Shown here in pieces: positions 19,993 to 27,861 of a stretch of DNA of 64,000 bases (the first letter of the stretch is position 1; every line of letters starts with the position of its first letter). The position numbers and the translations under genes are program-made. Origin of the DNA: Synechocystis sp. PCC 6714. GTDB taxonomy: Bacteria; Cyanobacteriota; Cyanobacteriia; Cyanobacteriales; Microcystaceae. The notes under the pieces were generated by a model, which searched no databases, was not told the DNA's origin, and saw only the letters and a program-made list of their open reading frames with translations. The stretch spans positions 992,001-1,056,000 of the forward strand of contig NZ_CP007542.1 in the NCBI RefSeq assembly GCF_000478825.2, read 5' to 3'.

Positions 19993-20934
19993 TCAGGGCG
20001 GGGGGATGTGAACAGTGAGCTCAATTAACCGCTGACCCAGGGCCTGTACCATCAACTTGTCCCGCAGTTGGGTATCTCCTCGGCTCAAACCATAAACTAT
20101 GCCAGTAATGGTTTCCCCTAGGTTTACCTTATCGTCAGCATGGCCCAAACGACTTTCCACCATGGCAATAATGGGTAATGGAAGAGATTGGCAAAATTCG
20201 AGCCATTGCTGTTGTTCTGCTTCAGTTTTATAGATGATAATGCCATGGGTTGCCTCGGCCATAATTAGCCGATTTTCTGGGGAAGGTTGCCCCCCTGTAT
20301 CAGTTAAATTAATGGTTTCATTGGCAGAACGAACCCAGCCCGCTGCCATTGCTGCAAAAGCTGGGCTCCAGTGCCCTCGGTTTTGGGAGCGTAGGTCTTC
20401 TGCTAAGGGGGGATTGTTGACCTGGGTTTGGTGGAGCCAGGCCCCTTCCCCATCGGGACAGGCCCGGATGACATAGGGATAGGGTGCTCCCACCTGGGAG
20501 GAAATAACTTGCCGAATGCCTTCAATCAAACAGGATTTACCTACCTGGGGGAAACCACAGATGGCCACTTTTATTTGTCGGGAAATTTGCTGGGAAACTT
20601 TTATCGGTGCTTCAATGAGGCTCCCCAAGGGGTATTCCTTTACTCGTCTGATGGCCACAATATAAACCTTATAACCCCGACGACAGGCCTTGGGATCCAT
20701 GATGGCGATCGCCCCATAGAGGGGAGCTAACCGTTGGGCAAGGGTATAGGCAACGGCAACGGATTGGGGTCCTTCTATTTTTAGTAAATTGCCTCCAGCT
20801 AAAACCCCCTGCTGGATCATTGCATCAATGCCGTGGGCCGCATCCATCACCAGGCAATCACCGGACGCGGGTTCTGCCCGATTGAAAGCCCCGTAGAGGG
20901 TATCCCCTTCCAAGCGCAAATGGTAGCTAGACAT
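19993..20934 (-). CDS. csx3: Csx3-AAA fusion, type III CRISPR ring-nuclease family
   Basis: A 313-residue protein. Residues 1-110 form a Csx3 domain (LEGDTLYGAFNRAEP, GNLLKIEGPQSVAVAY, LYGAIAIMDPK with Asp80). Residues 120-313 are a P-loop domain with Walker A GFPQVGKS at 127-134. Csx3/Crn3 proteins degrade cyclic tetra-adenylate made by Cas10, and Csx3-AAA fusions are known in cyanobacteria. The conserved His of the usual AxxH-type strand after the Asp appears as Arg97 here (VAIRR), and a few residues are inserted before it, so ring-nuclease activity is doubtful. Divergent from the WYL regulator at 21036. ATG at 20934. Confidence 0.82.
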   Translation of the reverse strand: MSSYHLRLEGDTLYGAFNRAEPASGDCLVMDAAHGIDAMIQQGVLAGGNLLKIEGPQSVAVAYTLAQRLAPLYGAIAIMDPKACRRGYKVYIVAIRRVKEYPLGSLIEAPIKVSQQISRQIKVAICGFPQVGKSCLIEGIRQVISSQVGAPYPYVIRACPDGEGAWLHQTQVNNPPLAEDLRSQNRGHWSPAFAAMAAGWVRSANETINLTDTGGQPSPENRLIMAEATHGIIIYKTEAEQQQWLEFCQSLPLPIIAMVESRLGHADDKVNLGETITGIVYGLSRGDTQLRDKLMVQALGQRLIELTVHIPPP

Positions 20935-21035
20935 TCAACCAGAACATAAAAAAATCAGCATATCATTCAATGGAAAACCTGATTTCCAAAAGCCATCTAA
21001 AGTGGAATTAGTCCCACCGGAAAAGTCCAAAAATT

Positions 21036-22466
21036 ATGGAATCTACCTTTGAGTATTCCCCCACAGTAGACCTACTTAGCCACCTAGTACCAAGGCAATC
21101 CCTGACCAGCCACATTTGTCTATCCAAAGCAGTGCGGCTGTGGGTGATGCTCCGCTCCATCTATGGCCACGAGTCTGACCCCATTTACTGCGACCTGGGC
21201 CATGGCTTCACCTTTCTAGACTGGCGCAATACTTTTTTCACTGATGTTCCAGGGTATCACCAACAATTTGATGGCAATAGCCTGGAGCACCTTAATCCCA
21301 GTTGCCATTGCAACAAAACTCTCCATAACTGGTTATTTGAAGGACATTTAAGGGAAGAAGAACAAAAATGGCATCAGGATTTTATTAATGTTTGTTGTCT
21401 GGAAAATGACGCGCCGGTAGCATCATTTCTACAATCCTTGACATGGGACCCGAAAGCCCCGGCTAATCCCTCAAAAAATCGTATCTTTGCCTGTGTGGGA
21501 AAAACCTTAAAAAACAATCTCAATGATCTAGTCAAATTGGGTTATCTAGACTATGAAAGTAAAACTTATTACCAAAAAGAAGACATCGCTAAAATTTATC
21601 AGCCCCCTGAGATAAAAAATAGCTCCCAGAAAAACATTGTCATCCCCATCATCCACGAAGATTTGAGTGAAGTACCAGGTATTTTTCAAGAAACGGTGGG
21701 AGAGAAGCAGCGCTTTTTTATGCACGTGGACTATGCCGTAGCAAGAAAAGACTTGGATAGTGATTTACTCTATCAGTTCAAAGAAATCTGGCAAGAAAAC
21801 CCCTTTCCTGTAGTTAGCCTAGAATATGAAAGCATCAGTTTACATCGACTGGTGAAACGGATTATTCACCCAGTTTGCATCTATTACTATCAAAGGGCTT
21901 TGTACCTTTGCGGCTATGGTCAAACTCCCAAACATAAGGATGCAATTGATTGGTATAACTACCGCCTAGATCGTATCCGGCATTGTCAAACCCTGGATTG
22001 GTCTGACGATGCTATTCCTAACTTACTGAAAGACCAACAAAAAAAACCTTTCACTCCAAATTACATTGATCAACAATTACGGAAAGCTCTGGGATTTGAC
22101 TTTTATAAACCCCAAAAAACTATGATCCTGCGGTTCAACCAGGAATTTTCAGAAAAATACATTGACGAGAGCTTCCGTCACGAAACCTTCGCTAAGTTTT
22201 CTAATCCCAAAGCCCTGGCAAGTTGGCAAAAAAAACAGACCCTATCCGCCAGGGAAAATCAACAACTGAACCAATACTTAGAACAATGGCAAGCCACAGA
22301 TCCAGAAAACCCCACCCATAGTTATTACCGCATGGATTACCGAGTTGATGATAACAATGTGATCATGCGTCTACGGGCTTGGGGGCCGAATGTAGAAGTA
22401 CTTTTTCCTTTGCCATTAAGACAACGGATGGCCGATGACAGTCATGCCATGGCAATCCTTTACTAG
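21036..22466 (+). CDS. TIGR03985-family CRISPR-associated protein, WYL-type regulator
   Basis: A 476-residue protein of the TIGR03985 family, found next to cyanobacterial type III CRISPR loci. The N-terminal ~190 residues are helical with a winged-helix-like part (KTLKNNLNDLVKLGYLDYES). The middle and C-terminal parts contain a WYL-like ligand-binding region (PVCIYYYQRALYLCGYGQ, DWYNYRLDRIRHC). The related Sll7009 of Synechocystis 6803 represses crRNA accumulation of one CRISPR array. A similar regulatory role here is inference. Start ATG at 21036, 101 bp from the divergent csx3. Confidence 0.75.
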   Translation: MESTFEYSPTVDLLSHLVPRQSLTSHICLSKAVRLWVMLRSIYGHESDPIYCDLGHGFTFLDWRNTFFTDVPGYHQQFDGNSLEHLNPSCHCNKTLHNWLFEGHLREEEQKWHQDFINVCCLENDAPVASFLQSLTWDPKAPANPSKNRIFACVGKTLKNNLNDLVKLGYLDYESKTYYQKEDIAKIYQPPEIKNSSQKNIVIPIIHEDLSEVPGIFQETVGEKQRFFMHVDYAVARKDLDSDLLYQFKEIWQENPFPVVSLEYESISLHRLVKRIIHPVCIYYYQRALYLCGYGQTPKHKDAIDWYNYRLDRIRHCQTLDWSDDAIPNLLKDQQKKPFTPNYIDQQLRKALGFDFYKPQKTMILRFNQEFSEKYIDESFRHETFAKFSNPKALASWQKKQTLSARENQQLNQYLEQWQATDPENPTHSYYRMDYRVDDNNVIMRLRAWGPNVEVLFPLPLRQRMADDSHAMAILY

Positions 22467-22494
22467 TCAAAATCAACATCACTACTCCAATTCG

Positions 22495-23088
22495 ATGAAT
22501 CCCTCAAAGTTTAATTGCCCTATCCTCATTTCCCGTTTTAGCAATGCTTTGGTATTGGCCAATCAACTCCATATCAATCAATTGCGTAAAGGTTCCCAAG
22601 TTCCCTACATTAGTCATCTACTCGGAGTCGCGGCCCTGGTGCTAGAAATGGGGGGCAACGAAGACGAGGCGATCGCCGCTTTGCTCCATGATGCAGTGGA
22701 AGATCAAGGGGGTGAAGCAACCCTAAAACTCATCCGTGAGCAATTTGGGGAAACTGTAGCAGAGTTAGTTCTAGGCTGTTCCGATAGTCAAGCTATTCCC
22801 AAGCCCCCCTGGGAAGAACGGAAGGAAAAGCACTTAACTAAACTACGCCATAGCTCTCTTTCTGTCCTGAAAATTTCCGTAGCAGACACATTACATAATG
22901 CCCGCACCATCCAAATTGATCTCCGCCGCCATGGACAAGAAATTTGGCCAAAATTTAGCCGTGGTAAATCTGGCATCCTTTGGTATTATCAGAATCTTTG
23001 GGAAATCTACCAAGACCGGAATCCCAATCCTTGGTCCATGGAGTTAGCTAATATTATTGATGATTGGCGCTACGAAAATCTCAAATGA
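22495..23088 (+). CDS. HD-domain hydrolase (SpoT/Mesh1-like)
   Basis: A 197-residue protein if started at the ATG 22495; a longer frame opens at 22435 and would overlap the preceding gene. It has the RelA/SpoT-type HD signature: QVPYISHLLGVAALVLEMGG, then AALLHDAVEDQGG. Further metal-binding or catalytic residues lie in LKISVADTLHNAR. It lacks the synthetase and TGS domains, so it may be a small (p)ppGpp or nucleotide phosphohydrolase. Position directly after the CRISPR regulator may be coincidental. Confidence 0.75.
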   Translation: MNPSKFNCPILISRFSNALVLANQLHINQLRKGSQVPYISHLLGVAALVLEMGGNEDEAIAALLHDAVEDQGGEATLKLIREQFGETVAELVLGCSDSQAIPKPPWEERKEKHLTKLRHSSLSVLKISVADTLHNARTIQIDLRRHGQEIWPKFSRGKSGILWYYQNLWEIYQDRNPNPWSMELANIIDDWRYENLK

Positions 23089-23165
23089 ACAGATAATTCA
23101 GCCAACAGGAAAAGGGTTTTTCCAATGCCGTGGTAGAAAGTAGATGTCGAGTTAATTCATCCACC

Positions 23166-23300
23166 ATGCAACTAAAACATTGGCAGTCCCAAAAACAGGA
23201 GCAAAAAAAGAGCCCTGGGGCACCCAAAAAAGTGCGGCGACAAAAAGCCCGTCTGCAAGCCCTACGCAAAAAGCTCCATTCTTCTAGTGCTGGGGACTGA
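23166..23300 (+). CDS. Small basic protein, hypothetical
   Basis: A 44-codon frame from ATG 23166 encodes a Lys/Gln/Arg-rich peptide (KKVRRQKARLQALRKKLHSS). It fills the gap between two well-supported genes and has a composition typical of small nucleic-acid-binding peptides. No family is recognised and no clear ribosome-binding site is seen. Confidence 0.3.
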   Translation: MQLKHWQSQKQEQKKSPGAPKKVRRQKARLQALRKKLHSSSAGD

Positions 23301-23354
23301 CTTCAGTAAGCCATTCACCACAGTTCCTCATTTCCAACGGAGCAGCAAATAAAC

Positions 23355-23744
23355 ATGAACAGCATTTTCACCATTAACCCCTATTGGACTGGCAGCACCT
23401 GGGCCTTTGATGCCGAAGAAGTTGGTTTATTGGGGGAACCCTTTGTTTCCGGAGCTGATGCCATTTTGAGTGCCATTGTCAAACGGGAATTGGCATTGGA
23501 GACGCAACAAGGCAGTCAGTTCGAGCTAATCTTCAGTGCGGAGGGTTTCCCAGGTCACCACGCCTGTTTTGAGCGGCAAGAAGCAGAATATGGAGGCTAT
23601 TGGTACAAAGTGATGGATGCGGACAATAATTATCAAGACCTCGACCACGGCGATCGGGGATGGTTATGTCCCGCTACCCTCTGCTTTTTCCCTGGCGGCC
23701 ATCCCGAAAAACTCTATATTCAAGTGCGGGCTATTAATAAATAA
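23355..23744 (+). CDS. DUF6717-like protein, copy 1
   Basis: A 129-residue protein with NPYWTGSTWAFDAEEVGLLGEP near the N-terminus, then FELIFSAEGFPGHHACFERQ and a C-terminal PGGHPEKLYIQV. The pattern fits the uncharacterised DUF6717 family. It is clearly paralogous to the protein at 24330-24695 (shared FTI.PYW..TW.F, EPFVAG, LIFSA.GFPG, GHPE.L..QV). The two copies flank a P-loop kinase gene that starts 18 bp downstream. Confidence 0.65.
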   Translation: MNSIFTINPYWTGSTWAFDAEEVGLLGEPFVSGADAILSAIVKRELALETQQGSQFELIFSAEGFPGHHACFERQEAEYGGYWYKVMDADNNYQDLDHGDRGWLCPATLCFFPGGHPEKLYIQVRAINK

Positions 23745-23762
23745 CAAAGCAACGCGGCAATA

Positions 23763-24260
23763 ATGATATCTGTTTTTCATGTTCTAATCGGTTGCCCTAC
23801 CAGTGGAAAATCCACCTTAGCAGCTTATCTCCATCAAGCCATACCCCAGAGCCAGATAATTTCCACTGACCAAATCAGGGAAGAATTGTTTGGGGATGCT
23901 AGTAAGCAAGAAAATTGGCCATTGATCCAAGCAAAAATTTCCGTTGACATTCAGCAGGCGATCGCCGCTGGAAAACAGATTATTTACGATGCTACCAATG
24001 CTAAAAAAGCTTGGCGCTCAGAATTATTACATACCTTGGAGCAGTTCAATAACTTACAAGTCATCGGTTGGTATTTAGAAACACCATTGAAAATTTGCTA
24101 CCAAAGAAATAGAAAACGACAGGTTCCCTCGGAAGTTATTCAGACTTATTATCATGCCTTGGAACAGTTACCTCCCAGCAAAGATGAAGGATTCACCAAA
24201 CTACACCATATTCCCTATGACCAGCTAGAAAGCATTGATTTTTCACGGTTAATAAGTTAA
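23763..24260 (+). CDS. P-loop kinase-like ATPase (AAA_33 / polynucleotide-kinase type)
   Basis: A 165-residue single-domain P-loop protein. The Walker A is LIGCPTSGKSTLA near the N-terminus, then QIISTDQIREELFGD, then IYDATNAKK, and a lid with CYQRNRKR. These are the hallmarks of zeta-toxin/polynucleotide-kinase-like small kinases that phosphorylate nucleotides, tRNA ends or small molecules. The substrate is unknown. It sits 18 bp after the first DUF6717-like gene and 69 bp before the second. Confidence 0.7.
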   Translation: MISVFHVLIGCPTSGKSTLAAYLHQAIPQSQIISTDQIREELFGDASKQENWPLIQAKISVDIQQAIAAGKQIIYDATNAKKAWRSELLHTLEQFNNLQVIGWYLETPLKICYQRNRKRQVPSEVIQTYYHALEQLPPSKDEGFTKLHHIPYDQLESIDFSRLIS

Positions 24261-24329
24261 TGGAAGAACCAATTTCCAACGGTGAGATATAACAATAAAC
24301 GTCGAATGAATAGGATTAGAGAAGAGAAA

Positions 24330-24695
24330 ATGACTACTTTTATCAACAATAGTTTATTCACCATCCAACCCTATTGGTTTGGTCGCACCTGGGTATTTAA
24401 TGCTCCTAAGTTGGGAGTAATGGCGGAACCCTTTGTAGCGGGCACAAATATCGTTTTAACCCAATTAGCAAAAAAACACTTGGGCATTGAACCGGGTGAC
24501 GGAGCCAAATTTCAATTAATTTTCAGCGCCCAGGGATTTCCCGGCTTACATTTAAGTTTTCAACGGCAGGAACCGGAATTTAATGGCTATTGGTATGTTA
24601 GTGAAGCTAAGGATTGGGCTTGGTTTTCCATGGCTATGACGAGCTTTTTCACCAATGGGCATCCTGAAGAACTTCATCTACAGGTTTTGAGGTAA
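24330..24695 (+). CDS. DUF6717-like protein, copy 2
   Basis: A 121-residue protein from ATG 24330, preceded by a GAAGAGA ribosome-binding stretch; the frame opens upstream at 24282 but that extension looks non-coding. It is paralogous to the 23355 gene, with the same FTIQPYWFGRTWVF, AEPFVAGTN, LIFSAQGFPGLH and GHPEELHLQV elements. It lacks the WLCPATL segment of copy 1, where it has WFSMAMTSF. Function unknown. Confidence 0.65.
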   Translation: MTTFINNSLFTIQPYWFGRTWVFNAPKLGVMAEPFVAGTNIVLTQLAKKHLGIEPGDGAKFQLIFSAQGFPGLHLSFQRQEPEFNGYWYVSEAKDWAWFSMAMTSFFTNGHPEELHLQVLR

Positions 24696-24729
24696 AGGAA
24701 CCATAGTCTTCCCCACAGACAAAGATGGT

Positions 24730-25038
24730 TTGATTCCCAAAAAACAGGGGAAAATTCAGCAGTTCAAACTAGACCGCCAATTACTGGGCAATGATGTTGC
24801 TTTTTTAAAGCAGGTGGCGCCAAATCAATACAATAAAACTTTTGTGGAAAAACAGCCCTTTTTCTTTTCGGGAGATGAAGCCATTGTTGAGGTACGTTCT
24901 GGCATGGAACTGGTTACCCTAGCCACGGAAAATTTTCTAGGCAAGCTCACCAACGGGGAATGGGAAAAACTTGGCTTAAATGGTTTTTTGGTTGGCTTAT
25001 CGGCATCACCAGTTTTGCTTCCATTGTTATGGGTCTGA
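24730..25038 (+). CDS. Hypothetical protein, possibly 5'-truncated
   Basis: A 102-residue frame with only a TTG start at 24730; the frame is open from 24691, and the upstream residues (IVFPTDKDG) look coding, so the real start may be lost. Acidic-aromatic composition with no known motif. The last ~25 codons overlap the next gene in another frame and may not be meaningful. Probably the first of three overlapping genes. Confidence 0.35.
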   Translation: MIPKKQGKIQQFKLDRQLLGNDVAFLKQVAPNQYNKTFVEKQPFFFSGDEAIVEVRSGMELVTLATENFLGKLTNGEWEKLGLNGFLVGLSASPVLLPLLWV

Positions 25039-25217
25039 GTTTTGCTTTTTCGGCTGATACTCAAAAGTCCTACAACGATCGCCATCGGGAAAAGGTGAAT
25101 CGCTTTTTCCAACGGGCCCGGATGGCCCTTTCCGCTATCCATGACGAGCAGCAACAGACATTGTTGAACCCTGACCAACCTTTGGAGCTAGAAGATGAAC
25201 TTGGTAAATATAACTGA
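24960..25217 (+). CDS. Small membrane-anchored hypothetical protein
   Basis: An 85-residue protein with one N-terminal transmembrane helix (about residues 8-32: FFGWLIGITSFASIVMGLSF) followed by a charged, helical cytoplasmic or periplasmic region. It overlaps the upstream frame by 79 bp and the downstream gene by 23 bp. No family recognised. Confidence 0.45.
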   Translation: MGKTWLKWFFGWLIGITSFASIVMGLSFAFSADTQKSYNDRHREKVNRFFQRARMALSAIHDEQQQTLLNPDQPLELEDELGKYN

Positions 25218-25701
25218 TTTTGATCAAGCCCTAGCTCTGTTGGGTTTGTACGAACAGGAAGTAATGAAAACAAGCATTTGGGGTTATCTAGCTGAATGGC
25301 CCCAGCACCCTAGTCCCCCCCCGGCTAAGGCTGAACCTATGGAAGAAAACCCAACAAAGGCGATCGCCCCATCTCCCGATGGTGAATCGTTGAAAATAGC
25401 TGAGGTTGCCCCCACTCCAATTCCAGCATCAGTTCCCCCATTACCCGGCAATGTCAATGTGGACAATGCAGAGAATCTGACCGTCATTGTCAATAAAGCT
25501 CCTTTGTGCCCTAATGAACCTCCAGCAATAGTTGCGGTGGAGACTACCGCAGCAGAGCCAAACTTTGATGCCCAAAGGGAAGCATTGTCAGTGGAGCAGG
25601 AAAAGGAAAGACGGTTGTTTTATTTGTTTGTCCAAGAACTAGAACACACAGGGGATTTACGGAAATTGCCTACGGTACTACATCCCCCTGCCCGCTCGTA
25701 A
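25195..25701 (+). CDS. Hypothetical protein with Pro-rich linker
   Basis: A 168-residue protein with a short helical N-terminus (TDFDQALALLGLYEQEVM), a long Pro/Ala-rich middle (about 40-110), and a charged C-terminal helix (EKERRLFYLFVQELEHTG). It overlaps the end of the preceding membrane protein, which suggests translational coupling. Function unknown. Confidence 0.45.
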   Translation: MNLVNITDFDQALALLGLYEQEVMKTSIWGYLAEWPQHPSPPPAKAEPMEENPTKAIAPSPDGESLKIAEVAPTPIPASVPPLPGNVNVDNAENLTVIVNKAPLCPNEPPAIVAVETTAAEPNFDAQREALSVEQEKERRLFYLFVQELEHTGDLRKLPTVLHPPARS

Positions 25702-25735
25702 TTTACTCCCTTGATGCTCCACTCCTCTAGATGAA

Positions 25736-25993
25736 GTGGTTGTCCAGGTTTACCGTGCTACTGCGGGGGAAGTCCAAAAAGCCGTTGCTAATTCCGGCAT
25801 TGACAGTGCTTTCGATTATGTCCCTGTGGGGGTTGGCCTTTACGTCGGCACCAAAACTAAGCCTTTCAATCTCCGGGCAGTCGAAGAACAGGTCAGGGCA
25901 GTGGAAAACCAAAATTTAGGACATTTACTGCTTGTGTACGAACATCTTCTACTCCATTATCTTTGTCCCCACTGGCTTGAGTTAACATCCTAA
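25736..25993 (+). CDS. Short hypothetical protein or gene remnant
   Basis: An 85-residue frame with a GTG start. The peptide has balanced, protein-like composition (FDYVPVGVGLYVGTKTKP, AVEEQVRAVENQN) but matches no family I know. It is the last open frame before the CRISPR array and may be a fragment. Confidence 0.25.
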   Translation: MVVQVYRATAGEVQKAVANSGIDSAFDYVPVGVGLYVGTKTKPFNLRAVEEQVRAVENQNLGHLLLVYEHLLLHYLCPHWLELTS

Positions 25994-26082
25994 ACTTCGA
26001 CAAAGATAAATTAGAGGACTCAATTTTCCAAGATTTGAATTATTACAATGCTCCTAAGGCACTGCACAATGCGAACTAATGT

Positions 26083-26133
26083 TTATAAAAATAAGTAAAA
26101 ACCTCATCTGACTATTGATCAAACATGAGGTTT
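26083..26133 (-). terminator. Terminator of the CRISPR array transcript
   Basis: On the minus strand, AAACCTCAT and ATGAGGTTT form a 9-bp stem with a 17-nt loop, followed by a U-rich tract. The stem begins inside the last, degenerate repeat. It fits an intrinsic terminator for leftward array transcription. Confidence 0.6.
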
Positions 26134-26756
26134 CTAACTAATCTGATTTAATTCCATTGATAGGTTTTCTTAACTATTAATTAAGATTTGACCATTTGTA
26201 ACCCTTGCTGTTTCCGACTAATCCGATTTAATCCAATCGGTAGGGTAGGGAGTACGTTAGAGGTCTTCACTCTCGCGCCAGACGTTTCCAACTAATCCGA
26301 TTTAATCCAATCGGTAGGGATTAACTTACGGGACAAAGATTAATCCCTTACGTTTCCAACTAATCCGATTTAATCCAATCGGTAGGGCGTGCTTAAAGCA
26401 CCACTAGCAGTCAAAATGATATGTTTCCAACTAATCCGATTTAATCCAATCGGTAGGGCGCAGAGGCAATCGAGCGTAAAAGCTCAATTGTGGTTTCCAA
26501 CTAATCCGATTTAATCCAATCGGTAGGGTGCGGAAATTCTACCAGGGGTTTAAGCCGTACACCACGTTTCCAACTAATCCGATTTAATCCAATCGGTAGG
26601 GGATTTTTGAGCCATGTTGTGGCAATGGGCAGATGGTTCAGGTTTCCAACTAATCCGATTTAATCCAATCGGTAGGGAAGCAGTCGAGCTACACAGTTCC
26701 AGGGTAGATCTAAGGTAGAAGTTTCCAACTAATCCGATTTAATCCAATCGGTAGGG
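26130..26756 (-). CRISPR. CRISPR array, nine 36-bp repeats, read on the minus strand
   Basis: Plus-strand repeat starts: 26130 (degenerate), 26210 (one mismatch), 26284, 26352, 26423, 26493, 26566, 26642 and 26721. The unit begins GTTTCCAACTAATCCGATTT and ends AATCCAATCGGTAGGG; it contains the inverted repeat CCGATT...AATCGG. The eight spacers are 44, 38, 32, 35, 34, 37, 40 and 43 bp. On the minus strand the repeat ends in GGAAAC, the usual 3' end of cyanobacterial repeats, and the degenerate copy lies at the left. The leader is therefore on the right, next to cas2. No cas6 gene is present in the window. Confidence 0.97.
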
Positions 26757-26950
26757 AGTTACCCTTTCAAACTTGCATCCAGAGCGGACTCCAGAGACAG
26801 TTTGCGAGGGCTACACATTTATACTGTCTCATTTCAGCTCCATCGTCAATCCAACAGCATTAAAACCCTTATAGGGCAAGACATCGAGGGCTGTAAAGTA
26901 ATCAGTGGGTTTCAGGTCAATCATTGGAGTCCTCGCAGGGAAAAATTGGG
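26757..26950 (-). promoter_or_regulatory. CRISPR leader
   Basis: The 194 bp between cas2 and the first repeat. A 47-bp part (26878-26924) recurs at 37016-37062 with 41 identical positions, again upstream of a repeat on the same relative strand, which supports a leader assignment. It also contains a 31-codon frame on the minus strand (26829-26924, MIDLKPTDYF...), whose coding status is unknown. Confidence 0.75.
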
Positions 26951-27226
26951 CTAAATAATTACCGAAGATGAAGGCGTGGATAGAGGAGGTGACCCCCAAA
27001 CCATAGTCTGGGAAAGCATAGATGGGGACAATGGATAAAAACGTATGCTATCTTCATTCTGATTAAATTGTTTGCGGAGCCTACGTTGTAACTCCTTCAG
27101 TTTTTTAGCAGAGAGGTAACACTCAAACACCGAATATTGCACCCGAACACCGTAACCTTCCAACAAATCTGCCACCTTTTTACGACGGCGATCATCGGGA
27201 ATATCATAACAAATGATATAAAGCAT
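26951..27226 (-). CDS. cas2: Cas2, CRISPR adaptation protein
   Basis: A 91-residue Cas2 from ATG 27226. The ferredoxin-like fold is recognisable: LYIICYDIPDDRRRKKVADLL with the metal-binding Asp, VQYSVFECYLS, and SIRFYPLS near the C-terminus. Cas2 bridges two Cas1 dimers during spacer integration. It overlaps the stop of cas1 (TGATG). The gene looks intact, but its partner is truncated. Confidence 0.95.
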   Translation of the reverse strand: MLYIICYDIPDDRRRKKVADLLEGYGVRVQYSVFECYLSAKKLKELQRRLRKQFNQNEDSIRFYPLSPSMLSQTMVWGSPPLSTPSSSVII

Positions 27227-27615
27227 CAACGAATACGATAAGGCTCATAGCCTTTAGAAGGAGCATAGACAAATCGTTTGTAGCATTTTACCTGCCGCAA
27301 TAGTAAATGCCAACGGGGATGAAGTTGATTATCCACAGTTATTTCTTCCTCCATACGTTGGACAAAAGCTTGGAGAAAACATCGCCGACCAGACTCATTT
27401 AAAAAACAGCCCCCATCATGGAACTGGAAATGGAGATCAGTTTTAAGCGTGCCATTATTCACTAGATATAAAACCAAGGAATCTATCAAAGGAGCACGAA
27501 ATTCCTCAATTAAATCCGAAGCTAAAGCTGCATGACGCTCTGAACCTTCATGCAAACAACCCTGGTAGGGATCGAGTAGATTCCTGACAAAGGCAGCGCG
27601 GGGAGAAAGGTACAT
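27226..27615 (-). pseudogene. cas1: Cas1 integrase, C-terminal fragment only
   Basis: The 129 residues match the C-terminal helical domain of Cas1: LLDPYQGCLHEGSERHAALASDLIEEFRAPLIDSLVL includes the conserved His and Asp region, and then a KCYKRFVYAP segment. A full Cas1 has about 330 residues, so roughly the first 200, including the catalytic Glu and the N-terminal beta domain, are absent. No trace of them is visible in any frame in the 246 bp before the divergent cas10. Spacer acquisition by this locus alone should not be possible. Confidence 0.88.
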
Positions 27616-27861
27616 GGGAAAACTCCGATTATGTTACTCCTTGGAAAACAAAAAAATAGAAAAACCCTTTTCCAGTGTTGTGGTTTACTCAGGGAACTCA
27701 AGGGCCTTGAAGTAAAGATAATGTGACAATTTAAGAATGAATGTAAATAAATATAAATATTCTTGCTTAGATCTTGATCTGAAATTGAAACATCAACTAG
27801 CATTCCTCTAATTGCTGCTCAGCCAACCCTTTGCCCCAGGTTCACCAACCAAAATTAGCCA

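Noticed and set aside
27522-27803. 93-codon minus-strand frame upstream of the cas1 fragment, tested as the missing Cas1 N-terminus
   Set aside because: Its residues do not resemble Cas1 beta-strands or the catalytic Glu motif, and part overlaps cas1 in another frame.
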